A stretch of DNA of 41,182 nt from Bacteroidia bacterium (lineage in GTDB: Bacteria; Bacteroidota; Bacteroidia; Cytophagales; Cyclobacteriaceae): assembly GCA_030426345.1 (NCBI GenBank), contig JAUHYU010000044.1:1-41182 (forward strand), read 5' to 3'. The first letter of the stretch is position 1, and every line of letters starts with the position of its first letter. The notes under the pieces are model-generated. The model was not told where the DNA came from, made no database searches, and was given only the letters and a program-made list of their open reading frames with translations. Position numbers and translations under genes: made by a program. Shown here piece by piece: positions 17,785-25,298 of this stretch.

Positions 17785-17807
17785 AAAAAGCCTCAGAAAT
17801 CCATGAC
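17785..17807 (-). repeat. interspersed 23-bp element, intergenic copy with one core change
   Basis: On the minus strand: GTCATGGATTTC, TGA, GGCTTTTT. One base differs from the core CATGGATTTT. It lies between the two minus-strand terminators at 17685-17710 and 17833-17860. Confidence 0.65.
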
Positions 17808-17830
17808 TTTTAACTAAAGACCGTATTACT

Positions 17831-17860
17831 AAAAAGGTTCAAGTACCAACTTGAACCTTT
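17831..17860 (-). terminator. intrinsic terminator of the FecR-like/CHASE2 pair
   Basis: A perfect 12-bp stem (17833-17844 with 17849-17860) around an ACCA loop, followed on the minus strand by a short T-run. It lies 23 bases after the FecR-like gene stop and should end that transcript. Confidence 0.85.
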
Positions 17861-17882
17861 CGAGATATTATAAATTTGACAG

Positions 17883-18782
17883 CTATCTCATTAATCCATT
17901 TCGCTTTAGAAATCCTTCATAAAGTTTAGCAAAGCCAAGTGAATCCGGAGAGAGTGCCATGGCTTTTCGGTAGTAAGTAAGCGCATCTACTAGCAGTTCA
18001 TTCTCCTCAAAAAAAGTAGCCAAAAGCAATTTATTCAGGGAGTCCTCTGAGCTACCCATCTGGATTATATCACTATATTCATCATTCAAAGAGGCCTTTG
18101 CATCATCAGAAAGCCTCTTAATTCCATAATCTCTGGAATAGACCTCATCATTGCCTTTGGCTCTCACGTTAACGATCATCAACGATTCCTTTTTCAAGTT
18201 GGCCCCTTCCATATCCATAGTGAAACTTGTGCCGCGCACAGTCTGCTCATCAATCACCTCATCAAACATATTTTTTATCGTTAACACATAATCTTTGATA
18301 TCATCCGTCTGCTGCCAAGAAACCACGGCTTCATTGCCAAAGACATCCATGGCACTTGGAAGGTATACTTTTATCAAGCCCTCTTCACCACGCTCCACGG
18401 CTCCCGTCACGTTCAGATTTTGATTGCCATTCGAACTAAGGTTCAATTTATCCATTAAAAATTTACCGTATTTGTCCAGCACGGTAGATGTCTGATCCGA
18501 TACTCTTTGCTCCAATTCCGAAACAGTAAACTGGCCAGACTGTTTTAGTTCGAGACTCGATCCTGTTGACTCATGTACCAAGGCCACATAGCCATCACTT
18601 GCAACTTTCAGTTCATCATCCTTGGTAAGTGCCGAACCCAAAAGCACAGGAGCAAAAGCAGACCCCGAACCATAGGTATTTTCACCTTTGTTCAAAATAA
18701 CCGAAAACACAGATTGCTGTGCCATCAGACTGCCCACCAGCACACCTTGGATTATTAGAATTAGTAATACTCTTTTCATCAT
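17883..18782 (-). CDS. secreted FecR-like protein with C-terminal TPR-like segment
   Basis: A signal peptide (MMKRVLLILIIQGVLVGSLMAQ) sends this 299-residue protein to the periplasm. The first part (about 25-95) has the FecR-type pattern: GSALTKDDELKVASDGYVALVHESTGSSLELKQSGQFTV, in which an exported domain presents a 'level is too high/low' style beta sandwich. The middle is beta-rich. The end (about 245-290, NKLLLATFFEENELLVDALTYYRKAMALSPDSLGFAKLYEGFL) looks like one or two TPR helices. It is encoded nine bases after a CHASE2 protein on the same strand, and FecR-like plus CHASE2 is a recurring pair in other phyla, so they probably act together as a periplasmic sensing or scaffold unit. The start could also be ATG 18779. 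Confidence 0.75.
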   Translation of the reverse strand: MMKRVLLILIIQGVLVGSLMAQQSVFSVILNKGENTYGSGSAFAPVLLGSALTKDDELKVASDGYVALVHESTGSSLELKQSGQFTVSELEQRVSDQTSTVLDKYGKFLMDKLNLSSNGNQNLNVTGAVERGEEGLIKVYLPSAMDVFGNEAVVSWQQTDDIKDYVLTIKNMFDEVIDEQTVRGTSFTMDMEGANLKKESLMIVNVRAKGNDEVYSRDYGIKRLSDDAKASLNDEYSDIIQMGSSEDSLNKLLLATFFEENELLVDALTYYRKAMALSPDSLGFAKLYEGFLKRNGLMR

Positions 18783-18791
18783 CAAATTATT

Positions 18792-20057
18792 TTAGTTGTT
18801 ACTATATATTTTATTGTTGTCCTTATATACTTTAAATATGAGCTTTCGCCCTTGCTTCGAAAATAAGTTCTTGATCAAGCCGAAGCACACTTCCAAAGAA
18901 TCCCCAGCAAGTGCAATCATGATGGTTGCCAGTGTTAAGTTTGTCTTGTAATTAAACCAATGAAAAACCATGACGTTAAATGTAAGAATCACGAATACGC
19001 CCAAAAGCTGTAATGATTTGGTAAGGCCATCGTACCACTGTGGCAGCCGCCAATAAATCCATGTAAAAAATAGGACGGTAAGAAAGCATATAACAACGCC
19101 TGACACAATGCTCGAAAACTTGCTTTGCTCATTTATATAATCTTCATCCAAAATCATCGAAATAATATTGGCATGAATCACTACGCCAAACATGTCAGGG
19201 TTTGACCTTCCTGCATATTTTATGTTAAGGGGTGTATAGAATTTATCTTCCCACGATCGGTCATTGAAGTCCTGACCCATGTATCCAAACAACACAATTT
19301 TACCTTTTATAAGCTCGGGAGTGAATTTTCGTTGAAAAACATCCGCGACATCCAGTGCAGTAAATCTCCCGCTAAATTTGGATTGGCCAAAATCCATCAC
19401 ATTTCCGCGGTAATTAATGATTTCAGCTTGGTTATCGCGATCCAAAAAAGATCTTGCCTTTTCTGCATCATATAACTCTGCGACCTTGACGGAAAACGCC
19501 AACTCATCCCGTCCTTTGATTTCTTTCTTTGGAGGAAAAGACCGGCATACTTTGAATTGATGCTGGGTCAGCGCATTGGTTTCTAAATTGGCAAACCCCG
19601 TCTGGCCTACATTGAACAGCGGGTTGGAATACCGGATAGAATCGTACGCATCTGTCATGAAATTATATTGTAATTCACTGACAACTACCAGATTTTTGAT
19701 ATTTGTAAGTGCCCTGTTCAAAATTAAATCTCCAAGCGAATCTTGCTTCAGGTGCCGAAAATAGCTATCGATGCCTATTACTGCAGGTTCGAATTGATTG
19801 ATTATTGATAGTTCCTGAGCTATCTCCCTTCTGGAAAGATTACCAATATTTACCATCACCACATTTCTATCCACCTTCGGATTCTCCCTGATTTCTGAAA
19901 ATACAAGATCGGTCATTTCCACGTCACCTATGGCATCCCCAATTGGATCCAACAAGCTGAACTCTCCTAAAAAACGTGTTGCCTGGGTCAGCAGGATTAG
20001 GGAAATAATAAAAGATGTTCCAAAAATAGCATCAATTAGAATTCCCTTCTTAAACAT
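18792..20057 (-). CDS. stand-alone CHASE2-domain membrane protein
   Basis: A 421-residue protein with an N-terminal membrane segment (about 8-25) and a large periplasmic CHASE2 sensory domain (about 30-310). The domain is recognised by VVMVNIGNLSRREIAQELSIINQFEPAVIGIDSYF, KIVLFGYMGQDF and the closing GVVIHANIISMILDEDYI. Three hydrophobic segments follow (about 318-340, 352-370, 375-392). CHASE2 normally feeds a cytoplasmic kinase or cyclase, but here only a short tail of about 25 residues remains after the last membrane helix, so any output must go through a partner. The neighbour is a FecR-like secreted protein encoded nine bases downstream. The signal sensed is unknown. Confidence 0.85.
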   Translation of the reverse strand: MFKKGILIDAIFGTSFIISLILLTQATRFLGEFSLLDPIGDAIGDVEMTDLVFSEIRENPKVDRNVVMVNIGNLSRREIAQELSIINQFEPAVIGIDSYFRHLKQDSLGDLILNRALTNIKNLVVVSELQYNFMTDAYDSIRYSNPLFNVGQTGFANLETNALTQHQFKVCRSFPPKKEIKGRDELAFSVKVAELYDAEKARSFLDRDNQAEIINYRGNVMDFGQSKFSGRFTALDVADVFQRKFTPELIKGKIVLFGYMGQDFNDRSWEDKFYTPLNIKYAGRSNPDMFGVVIHANIISMILDEDYINEQSKFSSIVSGVVICFLTVLFFTWIYWRLPQWYDGLTKSLQLLGVFVILTFNVMVFHWFNYKTNLTLATIMIALAGDSLEVCFGLIKNLFSKQGRKLIFKVYKDNNKIYSNN

Positions 20058-20364
20058 CTTGTGCGCTCATTTTTGATAGCTGATTAAAATAAAGTGAAAA
20101 TTTAGAAAAAGCACATCCCACATTTCCGTGTAATTTTTGATAAATATTACCCACGCCACAATTGGAAGTCAAAAACAAATAGCCGCGACTAAATAGAATT
20201 GAAAGAATGCTGACGGAAATGGCTATGTTTTGATACAAGGAAGTATTTGATCATATTCATTCCTGCCATAATGTCATCGAAAAAGATGCCATTTGCAGTT
20301 GGCATAACCCTTGATAGTGAACGGTCGATGAAAGAAATCAAATTTGAATTATAAATAAAATATC
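20058..20364. other. 307-bp divergent intergenic region, CHASE2 gene / dnaK
   Basis: It should hold the promoters of two divergent genes. I find no exact TAnnTTTG box. The nearest thing before dnaK is CAAATTTG at 20339-20346 with GTG 19 bases upstream, a poor match. No CIRCE inverted repeat is present. A 62-codon minus-strand frame (20050-20238) overlaps the CHASE2 start and has no protein character. Confidence 0.6.
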
Positions 20365-22305
20365 ATGGGAAAAATCATAGGAATTGACTTAGGTACTACC
20401 AACTCCTGCGTTGCCGTAATGGAGGGTAACGAACCAGTTGTAATCCCTAACAGCGAAGGAAGAAGAACAACACCTTCTATTGTTGCATTCCTCGACAATG
20501 GAAATGGAGAACGAAAAGTTGGTGATCCGGCCAAGCGCCAGGCGATTACCAACCCTGAAAATACCATAAGTTCCATCAAGAGATTTATGGGAAAAAAGTT
20601 CAGCGAGGTAAGTGATGAAAGAAAAAACATGTCCTACAAGGTTGAAAAGGGCAACAATGACACTATTAGGGTGAAAATCGGAGATCGATTATATACTCCA
20701 CAAGAATTATCTGCCATGGTACTTCAAAAAATGAAGTCAACAGCAGAAGATTATCTAGGCACCACAGTTTCAGAGGCAGTAATTACCGTTCCGGCATACT
20801 TCAATGATGCGGAAAGACAAGCTACAAAAGAGGCTGGTCAGATAGCAGGTTTGGAAGTGAAAAGAATTATCAACGAGCCTACTGCTGCCGCATTGACTTA
20901 TGGCTTAGACAAAAAAAATCAGGATATTAAAATTGCAGTGTTTGACCTTGGAGGCGGAACATTTGACATTTCTATCCTAGAACTCGGCGATGGCGTTTTC
21001 GAAGTAAAATCTACCAATGGCGATGTGCACCTAGGAGGAGACGACTTCGATTCTAAAATTATTAACTGGTTGGCAGAGGAGTTTTTGAAGGATGAAAATA
21101 TAGATCTAAGAAAAGATCCAATGGCACTTCAGCGATTGAAAGAAGCTGCTGAAAAAGCCAAAATTGAACTTTCAAGTTCTACTAGTACAGAAATCAACTT
21201 GCCGTATATCATGCCTGTTGATGGAATTCCAAAACACTTAGTGCGAAATCTCTCTAGGGCAAAATTTGAGCAGTTGACTGATGATCTGGTACAAAGAACA
21301 TTGGAGCCTTGCAAAAAAGCGTTGGAAGATGCCGGCTTGACCGCATCGGATATTGACGATGTCATTTTAGTTGGTGGATCCACTAGAATCCCAAAAATAC
21401 AGGAAGAAGTAGAATCATTCTTTGGAAAAAAACCATCTAAGGGTGTGAACCCTGATGAGGTAGTTGCTATTGGTGCAGCGATCCAGGGTGGTGTGTTGAC
21501 AGGTGAAGTAAAAGATGTACTTCTATTGGACGTAACGCCATTATCCCTGGGAATTGAAACCATGGGTGGGGTATTTACTAAATTGATCGAATCGAATACT
21601 ACGATCCCAACAAAAAAATCTGAAGTATTCTCTACTGCGGCTGACCAACAGCCATCTGTTGAGATTCATGTATTGCAAGGAGAGCGTCCATTAGCCAAAG
21701 ACAACAGGACTATTGGCCGGTTCCACTTAGACGGAATCCCACCAGCTCCAAGAGGAGTGCCTCAAATCGAAGTAGCTTTTGATATTGATGCCAACGGTAT
21801 ATTGCACGTAAGTGCTACGGATAAAGGCACAGGAAAAGAGCAAAAAATCCGTATCGAAGCTTCTTCGGGATTGACAGACGAGGAGATCGAAAAAATGAAG
21901 CAAGAGGCTGAGGCCAATGCAGAATCGGATAAAACAGAAAAGGAAAAAATTGAAAAGGTAAACGCTGCTGATTCAATGATCTTCCAGACAGAGAAGCAGT
22001 TGAAAGAATATGGCGAGAAACTTTCCGAAGGAAATAAAACTGCCATTGAGGGTGCGCTGCAAAGTCTTAAAGATGCACACAAATCTCAAGACTTGGCTGC
22101 CATTGACGCTGCTTTGGAAACTGTAAATAAAGCTTGGGAAGGTGCTGCTCAAGAAATGTATGCTGCTACTGGCGGGGCACAGCCCGGTGCTGAAGGTGGC
22201 CCACAGGCTGGAGCTCCTACTGACGAGACTGCAGATCAAGATAGTTCTGATTCTGATGTATCTGATGTCGAATACGAAGAAGTGGATGACAAGGAAAGTA
22301 AATAA
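20365..22305 (+). CDS. dnaK: DnaK, Hsp70 chaperone
   Basis: DnaK binds exposed hydrophobic stretches of unfolded proteins in an ATP-driven cycle with DnaJ and GrpE. The 646-residue protein opens with [20 protein letters not shown], the phosphate loop of the actin-like ATPase domain. It also shows [34 protein letters not shown] and [14 protein letters not shown]. The interdomain linker [19 protein letters not shown] marks the start of the substrate-binding domain at about residue 390. The tail is acidic and rich in Gly/Ala, ending [13 protein letters not shown]. It stands alone, without grpE or dnaJ, and ends in a strong terminator. Confidence 0.98.
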   Translation: MGKIIGIDLGTTNSCVAVMEGNEPVVIPNSEGRRTTPSIVAFLDNGNGERKVGDPAKRQAITNPENTISSIKRFMGKKFSEVSDERKNMSYKVEKGNNDTIRVKIGDRLYTPQELSAMVLQKMKSTAEDYLGTTVSEAVITVPAYFNDAERQATKEAGQIAGLEVKRIINEPTAAALTYGLDKKNQDIKIAVFDLGGGTFDISILELGDGVFEVKSTNGDVHLGGDDFDSKIINWLAEEFLKDENIDLRKDPMALQRLKEAAEKAKIELSSSTSTEINLPYIMPVDGIPKHLVRNLSRAKFEQLTDDLVQRTLEPCKKALEDAGLTASDIDDVILVGGSTRIPKIQEEVESFFGKKPSKGVNPDEVVAIGAAIQGGVLTGEVKDVLLLDVTPLSLGIETMGGVFTKLIESNTTIPTKKSEVFSTAADQQPSVEIHVLQGERPLAKDNRTIGRFHLDGIPPAPRGVPQIEVAFDIDANGILHVSATDKGTGKEQKIRIEASSGLTDEEIEKMKQEAEANAESDKTEKEKIEKVNAADSMIFQTEKQLKEYGEKLSEGNKTAIEGALQSLKDAHKSQDLAAIDAALETVNKAWEGAAQEMYAATGGAQPGAEGGPQAGAPTDETADQDSSDSDVSDVEYEEVDDKESK

Positions 22306-22324
22306 TAAGCTAAATATATAAAGC

Positions 22325-22357
22325 AAAGCCCCAATCCAGATGGATTGGGGCTTTTTT
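22325..22357 (+). terminator. intrinsic terminator of dnaK
   Basis: A 13-bp GC-rich stem (22325-22337 with 22342-22354), a four-base loop and a T-run to 22357, 20 bases after the stop. The 3' arm TGGATTGGGGCTTTTTT resembles the interspersed element with bases missing in its middle. Confidence 0.9.
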
Positions 22358-22368
22358 CATTTTAGGGC

Positions 22369-23346
22369 TCAACAAAGCACCCAAAATCCATGAAATTGGT
22401 TGACTGTCTTGCTGAGACTAAATATCTGATGCATTAATAAAATATAAATCCTTTTCAGATACCACCAAAACGGAATGGAAATGATAGCATCAAACCAACC
22501 ACCAATCGAAGAATTCCTAATATTATACGGCTCATATTCCTCTATGTAAAAAGCACTAATACCACCTATTGATATTTTTCTGCTTTCATCCAAATTAATA
22601 TTTATCCGGTTTGACTCGGCTCCATCAGCCAGATCATACATGGAAATTTCAATATTTTTTCGTTTGCCAATCTTATAAGCATAGGCAATGCCAGTCTTAT
22701 CAGCAGGAAAATACTTTCCCTTATAAATGATATATGTGACGATTTGTGGGCATCCTACATCCAAAGCTTTTTTGAGCTTTTCCCATTCCATCACCTTTTT
22801 GTTCTTAAGCCAGTTTTTCCCACTCAATGGAATATGTAGATCAAAATCAACCTTGACTTTAGTATAATAACCAGTGGACTGAACTACTTCCTTGACTTTT
22901 TCTGCAATACTATTTTCTCCAATCCAAGAATCTGGCATCAACGCTGATATTGTAACCGCTTTTAGCTGATTGGCAGTTTTAATTCTAATACCTTCATCAG
23001 TTCTCTTCTTTAGGTATGTCTGGAAGTTTGACCTTCTTTTACTTTGTAAATTTTTGAATCTTCTAGGAATTACTTTTTTAGCATGATAATAGTCCATTAC
23101 CATAAAGTATAATCCAATACTTAAAATGCCTTGAGAACCCATGCTCATTTTACTCCAACCGCTCAGCCATGGTTCTATTTCGTATGCCGGAATCGCGCCA
23201 AGATAGTTTTGCCTTATATAACCTAATATATCTGACTTTATCTCCTCAAAAAATGATGGATTGGGCAGGGTTTGAAATTGCTTAAAATGCTCTTGCTGTG
23301 TGATGTTTAGCCCATCAATGAAAGGTTGAAAGCCATTAAAATCCAT
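22369..23346 (-). CDS. unknown 325-residue protein, last gene of the DUF2589 operon; possible inactive papain-like fold
   Basis: I do not recognise this protein with confidence. Two segments recall bacterial C39/papain-like hydrolases: MGSQGILSIGLYFMVMDYYHA (about 68-88), where such enzymes have a Cys-Gly-Gly motif before an aspartate-tyrosine helix, and CPQIVTYIIYKGKYFPADKTG with AYAYKIG and EISMYDLADGAES (about 200-245), where they have a His and an Asp. Here the expected Cys and His are absent, so if the likeness is real it is a non-catalytic member. A hydrophobic stretch near residues 287-310 (FDAIISIPFWWYLKRIYILL) may touch membrane. It begins 16 bases after the preceding gene. Both its first and last codons lie inside copies of the interspersed element. 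Confidence 0.65.
   Translation of the reverse strand: MDFNGFQPFIDGLNITQQEHFKQFQTLPNPSFFEEIKSDILGYIRQNYLGAIPAYEIEPWLSGWSKMSMGSQGILSIGLYFMVMDYYHAKKVIPRRFKNLQSKRRSNFQTYLKKRTDEGIRIKTANQLKAVTISALMPDSWIGENSIAEKVKEVVQSTGYYTKVKVDFDLHIPLSGKNWLKNKKVMEWEKLKKALDVGCPQIVTYIIYKGKYFPADKTGIAYAYKIGKRKNIEISMYDLADGAESNRININLDESRKISIGGISAFYIEEYEPYNIRNSSIGGWFDAIISIPFWWYLKRIYILLMHQIFSLSKTVNQFHGFWVLC
22372..22394 (-). repeat. interspersed 23-bp element at the 3' end of the 325-residue gene
   Basis: On the minus strand: TTCATGGATTTT, GGG, TGCTTTGT. Exact core. It encodes the last residues FHGFWVLC before the TGA. Confidence 0.7.
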
Positions 23347-23349
23347 GAA
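23327..23349 (-). repeat. interspersed 23-bp element at the start of the 325-residue gene
   Basis: On the minus strand: TTCATGGATTTT, AAT, GGCTTTCA. Its ATG is the start codon of the 325-residue protein, which therefore begins MDFNGFQ. Confidence 0.75.
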
Positions 23350-23362
23350 AATTATTTGACAC

Positions 23363-23695
23363 TTATTTATTGTACGTATGGTTCTTCATCACCTCGATCA
23401 GCTTGCTGTATCCTTTGGGTTCAGGACATTCCGAAATACTGATATCAACTTTCATGGATTTATAACCAAATAAATGATATCGAGTTGGCTCTGTCTCAGA
23501 AGGATGCTCTCCTTCACCACTATCCCCTTTCTTCTGAAATCTGCCTCCAAATGCACTGATTTTCCATGACCGCAAAAGCACCTTTTGTTGAAAAATATAT
23601 GCTAAAGTCATCGAAAATCCATGGCTCAGTCTGTGGATAAACTTACCCCAAACCCCGAATTTAGTTATGTCGCTCTGCTGCTCGCCGGAATTCAT
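23363..23695 (-). CDS. unknown 110-residue protein of the DUF2589 operon
   Basis: No family is recognised. The protein is basic in its first half (FGVWGKFIHRLSHGFSMTLAYIFQQKVLLRSWK), with one moderately hydrophobic stretch (about 25-41) that could be amphipathic. A Gly/Glu-rich linker follows (KKGDSGEGEHPSETEPTRY), then a short strand-like C-terminal part (MKVDISISECPEPKGYSKLIEVMKNH). It starts nine bases after the zinc-ribbon gene and is followed after 16 bases by the 325-residue gene, so it is very likely co-transcribed. A diverged copy of the interspersed element overlaps the codons for SHGFS, and TTCATGGATTT recurs near its 3' end (23451-23461). Confidence 0.6.
   Translation of the reverse strand: MNSGEQQSDITKFGVWGKFIHRLSHGFSMTLAYIFQQKVLLRSWKISAFGGRFQKKGDSGEGEHPSETEPTRYHLFGYKSMKVDISISECPEPKGYSKLIEVMKNHTYNK
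23603..23625 (-). repeat. interspersed element, diverged copy inside the 110-residue gene
   Basis: On the minus strand: GCCATGGATTTT, CGA, TGACTTTA. The core is exact but the second half is poor. It encodes SHGFSMT. Confidence 0.45.
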
Positions 23696-23704
23696 ATAGA
23701 AAAA

Positions 23705-23929
23705 TTAACTAAATGATTTTTTTACCTTGTTGGCTTTTTGGAGCGCCTCATCCAAATTGCGTAGCTTGTCTAACCCCGATTTAGATTCCTGCCTGTCTAT
23801 GGTTAGCTTTAGCCCGCAATTGCTGCAAAAAATAGCCGCATTGTGTAAGAGCACTTCAATCGTTGTAGGTATGTGGCTACCGCAGTCCGGGCATTTGAGT
23901 CCTGCTGATTGGCCTGGTGAATTTTCCAT
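23705..23929 (-). CDS. small zinc-ribbon protein of the DUF2589 operon
   Basis: A 74-residue protein with two CxxC knuckles, CPDC (residues 13-16) and CSNC (35-38), separated by 18 residues. This should bind one zinc ion as a zinc ribbon. The C-terminal half is a charged helix (SGLDKLRNLDEALQKANKVKKSF). Zinc ribbons of this size usually mediate protein or nucleic-acid contacts rather than catalysis. It follows the second DUF2589 gene by four bases, so the two are surely co-expressed; its role in the operon is unknown. Confidence 0.75.
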   Translation of the reverse strand: MENSPGQSAGLKCPDCGSHIPTTIEVLLHNAAIFCSNCGLKLTIDRQESKSGLDKLRNLDEALQKANKVKKSFS

Positions 23930-23933
23930 AGTT

Positions 23934-24509
23934 CTATTTTTTTTGCTCCGTAATTGATACGTTTTCCGACATCAAATTAAAAAGCCTTCCCAACCCTGCC
24001 GGAACATCTGCTTGCTCCATCCTGATGTTTACTTTTATCTGCATATCCAAGGCACTTTTTCGGGAAACATCAGATTGCTCCCTCCCAATGGTTCCCTTCA
24101 TGTCACGTGGCATCGTTTCAGAAAACCCCTTCATCAGTGAATTCTTTTCGGTATTCTCCAATTCCATAGTCTGATGCACTTTTGGGTTATCGACGATCCT
24201 CACATAAAAGTCGAGATTGGCATCCTTAATCTGTAGTGCAGGAATCGGTACGAGCGAAAGCAACGGAACTTCCACTTTGAAAGTTCTTGTATCACCATTT
24301 GAATCAGTTCTTTCATGTTTGAAAGTAACCATCCTCAAGTTTCCAAAGTCTTCCAATGACTTGTCACTGCCATCCTGCGGCTTTTCGGTGAAGCCAACTT
24401 CCCTGATAAATCTAGCTGTTGCGAATGCAGCGTTCGATTCTGCCTCCACTAAAGCTTGCAAGGGAGCTCCCATGAGCTGATACAAAGACATTGCGGATTG
24501 ATTTGCCAT
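23934..24509 (-). CDS. DUF2589-like protein, second copy
   Basis: This 191-residue protein is a paralogue of the 186-residue DUF2589 protein encoded at 25299-25859. Shared features are the Ala-rich N-terminal helix GAPLQALVEAESNAAFATARFIREVGF, the strand pair VTFKHERTDSNGD then FKVEVPLLSLVPIPALQIKDANLDFYVRI, a variable polar middle (about 120-155), and the C-terminal IKVNIRMEQADVPAGLGRLFNLM. The DxPAG motif near the end is kept in both copies. DUF2589 has no assigned function that I know of. The beta-rich core and amphipathic helix suggest a structural or assembling protein. It has no signal peptide, so it acts in the cytoplasm or is exported by an unknown route. It starts nine bases after the 258-residue gene. 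Confidence 0.8.
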   Translation of the reverse strand: MANQSAMSLYQLMGAPLQALVEAESNAAFATARFIREVGFTEKPQDGSDKSLEDFGNLRMVTFKHERTDSNGDTRTFKVEVPLLSLVPIPALQIKDANLDFYVRIVDNPKVHQTMELENTEKNSLMKGFSETMPRDMKGTIGREQSDVSRKSALDMQIKVNIRMEQADVPAGLGRLFNLMSENVSITEQKK

Positions 24510-24518
24510 AATATTGTT

Positions 24519-25295
24519 TTATTCCGGGTTTAATGACCTCCAGGTCTTTCCTTCGTGTTCTACCTTGGACCAAATATAATTGCGCACACGCGCCTTCACT
24601 TTTATGGATGAAATAGCAGTATCAGGTGCTTCTGCCAACTTATCCACCGTCACCTCCACCGTTGCCCTGAAATCTGCATCACCATTGTAACTTTCCTCAA
24701 GGGGCTTTTTAATGGATTTAAGATGGTTTTCTATTTTCAAATTGGCAAAAACCTTTTTCTCAATATCCTGTAATTGATTCTCAGTAAGACCAGAATCGCC
24801 TAATTGTTCCTCAAGGTTGGACTTTAGTAATTGTTTGATATCGCTAAGTGCCTTTCCAACATCAAATTTGCCATCATGCATCAATTGCGCTCGATGATTT
24901 TGAAAATAAATCAGCAAACTCTGGCTTAGATAAATCCTATGCTCCAATCCCTCCAACCGATTTGCAGTTTGTTCAGATAAATTAGCGAATTTTCCTGAAG
25001 CAGCACGCATATTTTCAAACAGCCCATCTGAAAGATTCCCGGCTATTTTAGTGAAAATGGTGGCGGTAGAAGATTCTCGACTCTCATCCTGATCTGTGGT
25101 TGCTTCTAATCCAGCCATCACAAATTTCAAATCCACTTCGACCTCATCTACGTCGGTTCTGGGAAGAGGAAATTTTCTCAACAACGGATCCTGCTCATAA
25201 TATTTGCTGATGTTTCTCGAATAAAGATCAGAAGTAACTCTCGCTTGGGCAATATCCCTAAAAATAGAACCAAGTATTTGCTGAAGTTCAGCCAT
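24519..25295 (-). CDS. unknown 258-residue helical protein between two DUF2589 genes
   Basis: No named family is recognised. The first 90 residues include ILGSIFRDIAQARVTSDLYSRNISKYYEQDPLLRKFPLPRTDVDEVEVDLKFVMAGLE, where a helix leads into PLPRTDVDEVEVDLKF, a strand that recalls the PIPxxxIDDMNINFK strand of the neighbouring DUF2589 proteins. The centre (about 85-190) is strongly helical and polar. The end (FRATVEVTVDKLAEAPDTAISSIKVKARVRNYIW) again forms paired strands. It thus looks like a distant relative of DUF2589 with a large helical insertion; this is inference. Its start is three bases after the first DUF2589 gene. There is no signal peptide. Confidence 0.7.
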   Translation of the reverse strand: MAELQQILGSIFRDIAQARVTSDLYSRNISKYYEQDPLLRKFPLPRTDVDEVEVDLKFVMAGLEATTDQDESRESSTATIFTKIAGNLSDGLFENMRAASGKFANLSEQTANRLEGLEHRIYLSQSLLIYFQNHRAQLMHDGKFDVGKALSDIKQLLKSNLEEQLGDSGLTENQLQDIEKKVFANLKIENHLKSIKKPLEESYNGDADFRATVEVTVDKLAEAPDTAISSIKVKARVRNYIWSKVEHEGKTWRSLNPE

Positions 25296-25298
25296 AAA

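Noticed and set aside
17711-17830. Minus-strand frame reading like a short membrane peptide between the two terminators
   Set aside because: It has no convincing start codon and runs into the second hairpin; it is more likely non-coding.
20050-20238. Open frame of 62 codons on the minus strand before the CHASE2 gene
   Set aside because: It overlaps the CHASE2 start, lies in the divergent promoter region and resembles no protein.
20311-20346. dnaK promoter at CAAATTTG, or a CIRCE element
   Set aside because: The -7 and -33 boxes each miss a key base and no CIRCE inverted repeat is present.
23451-23461. TTCATGGATTT inside the 110-residue gene as a further element copy
   Set aside because: The core is one base short and there is no GGCTTTTT half, so it is not counted.
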